The notes under the pieces: generated by a model
The model's input: the letters and a program-made list of their open reading frames with translations, nothing else
Databases searched by the model: none
Told to the model about the DNA's origin: nothing
Source of the DNA: Acanthaster planci
Taxonomy: Eukaryota > Echinodermata > Asteroidea > Valvatida > Acanthasteridae
Length of the DNA: 34,742 bases
Assembly (NCBI RefSeq): GCF_001949145.1
Contig: NW_019091449.1
Coordinates: 166,774-201,515, forward strand
Reading direction: 5' to 3'
Shown: one piece after another, positions 30,791-34,742 of the stretch
Position numbering within the stretch: position 1 is the stretch's first letter
Layout of the letters: each line of letters starts with the position of its first letter
Translations under genes and position numbers: made by a program

Positions 30791-31081
30791 GTACAGAAAC
30801 ACCTCCACTCATGACACATTCATGACATTGGCCTGACAGAATCCACGGATGATCTAGCCTATTGGAGACAGTTCCTCCGAGCACACACAGTACAGACACA
30901 CCTCCACTCAGGACACATTCATGACATTGGCCTGACAGAATCCAAGGATGATCTAGCCTATTGGAGACAGTTCCTCCGAGCACACACAGTACAGACACAC
31001 CTCCACTCAGGACACATTCATGACATTGGCCTGACAGAATCCAAGGATGATCTAGCCTATTGGAGACAGTTCCTCCGAGCA
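30791..31081. repeat. 99-bp tandem repeat, 2.9 units
   Basis: Units begin GTACAGAMACACCTCCACTC at 30791, 30890 and 30989. Units two and three are almost identical; unit one differs at a few positions (ATGACAC, CCACGG). The period is 33 codons, so a 222-codon minus-strand frame (31346-30678) stays open through it and would encode 33-residue repeats containing GGTVSNRLDHPWILSGQ. I see no family match for that frame. A CA-rich run lies immediately left. Confidence 0.9.
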
Positions 31082-31207
31082 GTATTGGCCTCATTCTTTC
31101 AGTTTGCTCCATGCATGGCTTCAAGATCCATGATTGCAAAGAAAGTGCAAAGAAAAAAATCAACACCACGTTATACATGTATATACCTTCTGTGTTTCTC
31201 TCGTTAT

Positions 31208-31750
31208 GGAAACGTACAGTCCTTGTTACTTGGACAACTAAAGGAATCGTTTTTCCTTCCTCCAGGCTCGGACTAACGTAAGACTGAACTGACCTGCAGG
31301 AGCTAGGCTTTGGATTTGAGAAGAGTGCCATATTTATTGACATCACTTATTTCCCTTTGCGGTGCCTTACAAGTCATCAGCAAGTGATAACAGAAAAAGT
31401 CAAATTTAGCAGTGAAATATTGAACCATTAAATTTCAGGCCTACATGTACTTAAAACAGAATTGTTCAATTAATGTACGTGAGGTTTTCGTCGCCAGGTC
31501 CCTAATTTTGCCACCTGTTGTCACAAGTTTCCTTGGTTTTCACACTTCAAAATCACAGTAAATGGTGAAATTAGGGGCCTGCCTGGTGACTATCTGTACC
31601 CTCACGCATGTTAGTCTCATTCGGTTTGTGTACAGGGTCAGAGAGTCAATCACGTCGAGTGATGTCTATGTTTGGTTCCCCTATGTTTCCCAGACCGGGT
31701 TTGGACACTGTCTAATATTGACAACTGGAAACCTGCAAAAATATTTCTAG
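31208..31750 (+). repeat. Duplicated NDUFS7 upstream block, second copy
   Basis: Aligns with 19935-20330 apart from one insertion at 31470-31612. Shared words include TTGTTACTTGGACA, GACATCACTTATTTCCCTTT, GTCAAATTTAGCAGTGAAA and GTTTGGACAC. It marks the upstream part of the segmental duplication. Confidence 0.75.
31470..31612. mobile_element. MITE-like insertion with an empty-site counterpart
   Basis: In the first copy the sequence runs AATTGTTCAGACTAGTCTCA without a break near 20161-20180. In the second, AATTGTTCA and TTAGTCTCAT are separated by about 145 bp. The inserted piece starts TAATGTACGTGAGG and ends CCCTCACGCATGTTA, an imperfect inverted repeat. Confidence 0.7.
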
Positions 31751-31843
31751 AGGTAAACTTCAAGCCTAGTAGAAAGCAACCAACTTATCAAGTTACCCGT
31801 TGCTTCACCTGACATGCCTGACTCGGACCGGCCAGCTGACCCG

Positions 31844-32300
31844 GTACCCGGCAAGCTCAGTGGTCAAGACGTCTGCACTGTACTAGTAAGCAGGAGGCCT
31901 GAGGTTGTGGTTCAACCCAACCTGCCTGTCTTCAAAGGGTGCAGACCACTAATTCAAGTGAGAATTTTTGACCAAGTCATTAGCATTAAAAGTGCCCCCC
32001 ACGGTATCTTTGGAAAAAGGAGATTGTTTGGCCCCCAAAATGGTGAGATTGTGCAAATCGTTGCCGGGATCAACTCCCTGGGTCTTTGAGCTTTCATATG
32101 AGAGCAGAAGGGCTAAAAACTACGTGAAAAATGGTCCTAAGTGCCCGATAAAGTTGAGGGTTGCCACTTGAAAAATGGCTGGAATCAGACATCGGAAAAA
32201 TCCTTTTTGGGGGGTGATTTTGTTTTGTGGGAATAAATAAAAATGTAATTGGTTAACCCATAAAAAATTGAAAAGAAATCGAAAGATAAGTGACCAGACA
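31844..32300 (+). mobile_element. tRNA-like head plus repeat body, candidate SINE
   Basis: GCTCAGTGGTCAAGACGTCT resembles a Pol III A box, and GTGGTTCAACCC about 45 bp later resembles a B box. They are followed by the non-coding repeat body also found inverted at 21110-21495. That combination suggests a tRNA-derived SINE. The copy at 21110-21495 lacks an obviously identical head, so the association is not certain. Confidence 0.45.
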
Positions 32301-32340
32301 AGAATTTCATTTGTGCTTCNTGTCAACATGCAAATTAACT

Positions 32341-32420
32341 GCGCGCGCTGCACGTCTAAGAGCTGCGGCGCCCTCAATTGTCTATCCAAGGTCGATATGA
32401 TTACAAGAATTGATTACAAA
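32341..32420 (+). promoter_or_regulatory. Proximal 5' region of NDUFS7 copy 2
   Basis: GAGCTGCGGCGCCCTCAATT then GTCTATCCAAGGTCGATATG matches 20719-20764 upstream of copy 1, followed by the shared ATTACAAAATGGCG. The uninterrupted distance from the GC-rich block to ATG is about 60 bp, showing the layout before transposon insertion in copy 1. No TATA box is evident. One ambiguous base (N) lies at 32320. Confidence 0.5.
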
Positions 32421-34742
32421 ATGGCGTTGCACGGTAAGCGATTGTATAATTTCCAAATCGTGTATTTCAGTGAATTTATCTTTCTACCTGCTTTAGTAGA
32501 AGGTGCAAAAGACATATTTAAGGAAGGACTATTGCATACTGCCTTTACTTTTTCATCTTACATCATTTTAATAAAGGCCAGTTCTTGCACAATCGCTGAA
32601 AAGACACGATCTGAGAATGTGAGATTGTGTCTAGTCTGTACAGTGGTAGTATGCATGGCACGGACTCTCACTCCCGATCCATCCTTCGGACTCTCGCTAA
32701 CGTGGAGCGGGAGCGAGAGTGTGTGCCACACTAGTAATGGGGCTAATGTCTGACATGACATGTGCATGAACATGATGCATAACAATTGGACTTATTACAC
32801 ATGTATTATGCCTAGGCCTAAATAATGACTTGAACTGAGTGATACCTTTTATTTTAAGTAGGGCCGAGGCCTAGTAAAGTAGTGTCCAAGCAAACTCACC
32901 TGACTCGTGGCACTGGGGGATTGAATTTTTTCGGCAAAAATGTCTGAAATTATAAAAACGTCTTATTCCCTACCTTCATCATGTTCATGACCTTGTTAAT
33001 ATGAAGTTGCAATGACGATGGTGGAGTAGAACCAGATTAAGATTTGACTAAAGATTGGATAAGCCCTAGCCCCACTAGTGTGGCATGGATCACTCCCAAT
33101 TTATCCTTACCCACACATCCGTATGCGCAATTTCGTGTCGGCATACTGAACATTTTTGGCACACCCACTTATAATCGTGGGTGCAATATCTTTTGCATAC
33201 GAACATGATTCTTGACCTTTCCGTTTTTTAAATACCATTTATTGAATGATTTCACTCACGTTATTCAGGTATTTTCCAGTATTTTTTCCTTTATCCATTC
33301 AATCTAACGGGCTCACTCTCACAGTCGCCATCTTTAAAATAAGGTCATTGAGCATTACATCACTTGACCCCTCATCGTCTCAACAGCTGTTCCATGCCAA
33401 GACATCTAAACTGCTGCCAAAGTTTTGGAAGAGTCCATTGGTACATGTAGTAGCTTATCGCTCAGTCCGTTTATTACATGTCTTGACATGGAACAGCCGC
33501 TAAGACGACGAGGGGTCAAGTGACGTAATGCTCAATGACCTTATTTTAAAGATGGCGACTGTGAGAGTGAGCCCGTTAGATTGAATGGATAAAGGAAAAA
33601 AGACTGGAAAATACCTGAATAACGTGAGTGAAATCATTCAATAAATAGTAATTAGAAAACGGAAAGGTCAAGAATCATGTTCGTATGCAAAAGAAATTGT
33701 GCCCACGATGATAAGTGGGTGCGCCAAAAATGTTCAGTACGCCGACACGAAATTGCGCATACGGATGTGTGGCTAAGGATAAATCGGGAGTGATCCGTGC
33801 CACACTAGTGGGGCTAGATAAGCCCCAAAAAACAGCTACTGTGCGCACACCTGGGAAAATATTGTTAAGTAGAACTTTGATGGCACCAGCCAAATATACA
33901 GAAGAAGTTCCATATATGGACGGCAATTGACACCCCATGCTTAAACCTTATGAGACTCGTCTGAAAAATTCAAGTGTTTCCTCATGAAATGGTGTTTGTG
34001 ACCCGCTCTGCAAAAAAGGGTAATAAGTCGCGCAGTGCCAAAACACGTAATAGCCTGTTCAGAAAGAAAACAATTCTTCAGACCTGGCATGCCATCTCAT
34101 AAGGTAGGCCTACATGTATATTGCGCAGGGTGTGATGTGGTGTCAGTATTCGGAATTCTTTCCCAAGAGTGCACTTCCCAGATTCCCTTGTGCCAAGACT
34201 GTTCACTGATGTTACGCCCCATATAGCATAAGTCCCAACTATAGTTGGGACAGTCCCAACTGTAGTGCTGCAGTTGGGCTATTGTTGACCAATGTCTGTG
34301 GGAAATGTCTCAACATTATCCAAGTCAATGTGTCTCACACTTGACACAATTCATCAAAAATGTGGTACTTAGCCCTATGACCAATGACATGACATTTGTA
34401 AACAATATGACTTTGGCACATGCTGGGCACATCATGCACACAGGACCTCTCTGTTGTAGTTGGGCCGGCCTAACTGTAGCACTCTAGTTGGGACGGGCCC
34501 AACTTTAGTTGGGACTGATGCTATAGTTGGGGCATAACACTGACATGTATAATGGATGGTTGCCCATAGTAGAGGTCAACCACTTGGCTATAGGACCAGC
34601 TACTCACGTAGAACTCCATTGTTACTGTCAGACTACGCTGTACGGTCAGACTCATTTGCAGTTGTTTGGGAGGTTGCATAGGAGTCCAAACAATCTCAAT
34701 TTTTCTCTGTGTTTTTTTGTTTTGGATCAGCTTGGCGGGTCA
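32421..34742 (+). CDS. NDUFS7: NDUFS7, second tandem copy (5' part only; runs off the window)
   Basis: Exon 1 at 32421-32433 (ATGGCGTTGCACG, then donor GTAAGC) is identical to exon 1 of copy 1. The start of exon 2 at 34731 follows the acceptor TTTTGGATCAG and reads CTTGGCGGGTCA up to the last base. The spliced start would be MALHAWRV, against MALHARRV in copy 1. The roughly 80 bp before exon 2 (GGTTGCATAGGAGTCCAAAC, AATCTCAATTTTTCTCTGT) are nearly identical to those before exon 2 of copy 1, and upstream DNA is duplicated too. Whether exons 2-6 are intact cannot be seen. Intron 1 is 2.3 kb, against 1.0 kb in copy 1, owing partly to two transposons. If intact, it would encode a second PSST subunit of complex I. 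Confidence 0.82.
32650..32745. repeat. Small inverted-repeat element related to the foldback transposon
   Basis: ACTCTCGCT and AGCGAGAGT pair around TAACGTGGAGCGGG, and a related ACTCTCACTCCCG lies to the left. The right end GTGCCACACTAGTAATGGGGCTA differs from the terminus of the 33067-33816 element (GTGCCACACTAGTGGGGCTA) only by a short insertion. Probably a truncated or internally rearranged relative. Confidence 0.5.
33067..33816. mobile_element. 750-bp foldback TIR element, likely Mutator-like (MULE-type MITE)
   Basis: Begins TAGCCCCACTAGTGTGGCA and ends with the complement GTGGGGCTA at 33816. Arms of roughly 345 bp match with few differences around a loop of about 60 bp. GATAAGCCC occurs directly before (33058-33066) and after (33817-33825), a 9-bp target-site duplication. 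Very long inverted repeats plus a 9-bp duplication are the hallmark of Mutator-superfamily elements. No transposase is encoded. It lies in intron 1 of NDUFS7 copy 2. Confidence 0.85.
34211..34538 (+). mobile_element. 328-bp MITE, complete member of the GTTACGCCCCA family
   Basis: Ends GTTACGCCCCA and TGGGGCATAAC, with subterminal palindrome GTCCCAACTATAGTTGGGAC and several AGTTGGG/CCCAACT words. Flanks share ACTGA (34205-34209 and 34539-34543), a possible short target-site duplication. It aligns with the outer parts of the element at 20766-22087, read in the opposite orientation. Confidence 0.8.

Noticed and set aside
32558-32785. Open frame through the region 32558-32785
   Set aside because: It runs through an inverted-repeat element and shows no protein similarity I can recognise.

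Overview
The window is nuclear DNA from a multicellular animal. Genes are split by GT-AG introns, repeats fill much of the non-coding sequence, and there are no operons. The proteins are animal ones: alpha-arrestins of the ARRDC2/3/4 type and the complex I subunit NDUFS7. Frequent ACATGTAC and TAGGCCTA words, compact genes and many small inverted-repeat transposons suggest a marine invertebrate deuterostome such as an echinoderm. That placement is an inference, not a proof.

Layout. (1) 1050-6793, minus strand: a seven-coding-exon arrestin-domain gene (copy A, 385 aa). (2) 6815-13239: intergenic, with interspersed repeats and a 12-bp minisatellite near its right end. (3) 13313-19352, minus strand: a second seven-coding-exon arrestin-domain gene (copy B, 408 aa). 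Five of its exons match copy A in length to the base, and all intron phases match. (4) 19406-22096: the interval between copy B and NDUFS7, which are divergently transcribed. It holds a transposon that itself carries a nested insertion and ends 9 bp before the NDUFS7 ATG. (5) 22097-27910, plus strand: complete NDUFS7 in six coding exons (224 aa, all four iron-sulfur cysteines present). (6) 27911-31200: intergenic, with a 99-bp tandem repeat. (7) 31208-34742, plus strand: a second copy of the NDUFS7 upstream region, exon 1, and the first bases of exon 2, where the window ends. Intron 1 of this copy carries a 750-bp foldback transposon and a 328-bp inverted-repeat element.

The window therefore shows two separate tandem duplications. 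The ARRDC pair is old (about 63% identity over the one exon counted) and both members are intact. The NDUFS7 duplication is younger, because intron and upstream sequence can still be aligned. Alpha-arrestins act as adaptors that bring NEDD4-type ubiquitin ligases to membrane proteins, and both copies keep a PPxY motif for that. NDUFS7 carries the last iron-sulfur cluster (N2) before ubiquinone in respiratory complex I. Nothing in the sequence links the two families functionally.

No RNA genes, CRISPR arrays or prokaryotic systems were found. The most interesting material is the second NDUFS7 copy, the transposon sitting almost on the start codon of the first copy, and the filled/empty insertion sites that comparing the two copies reveals.
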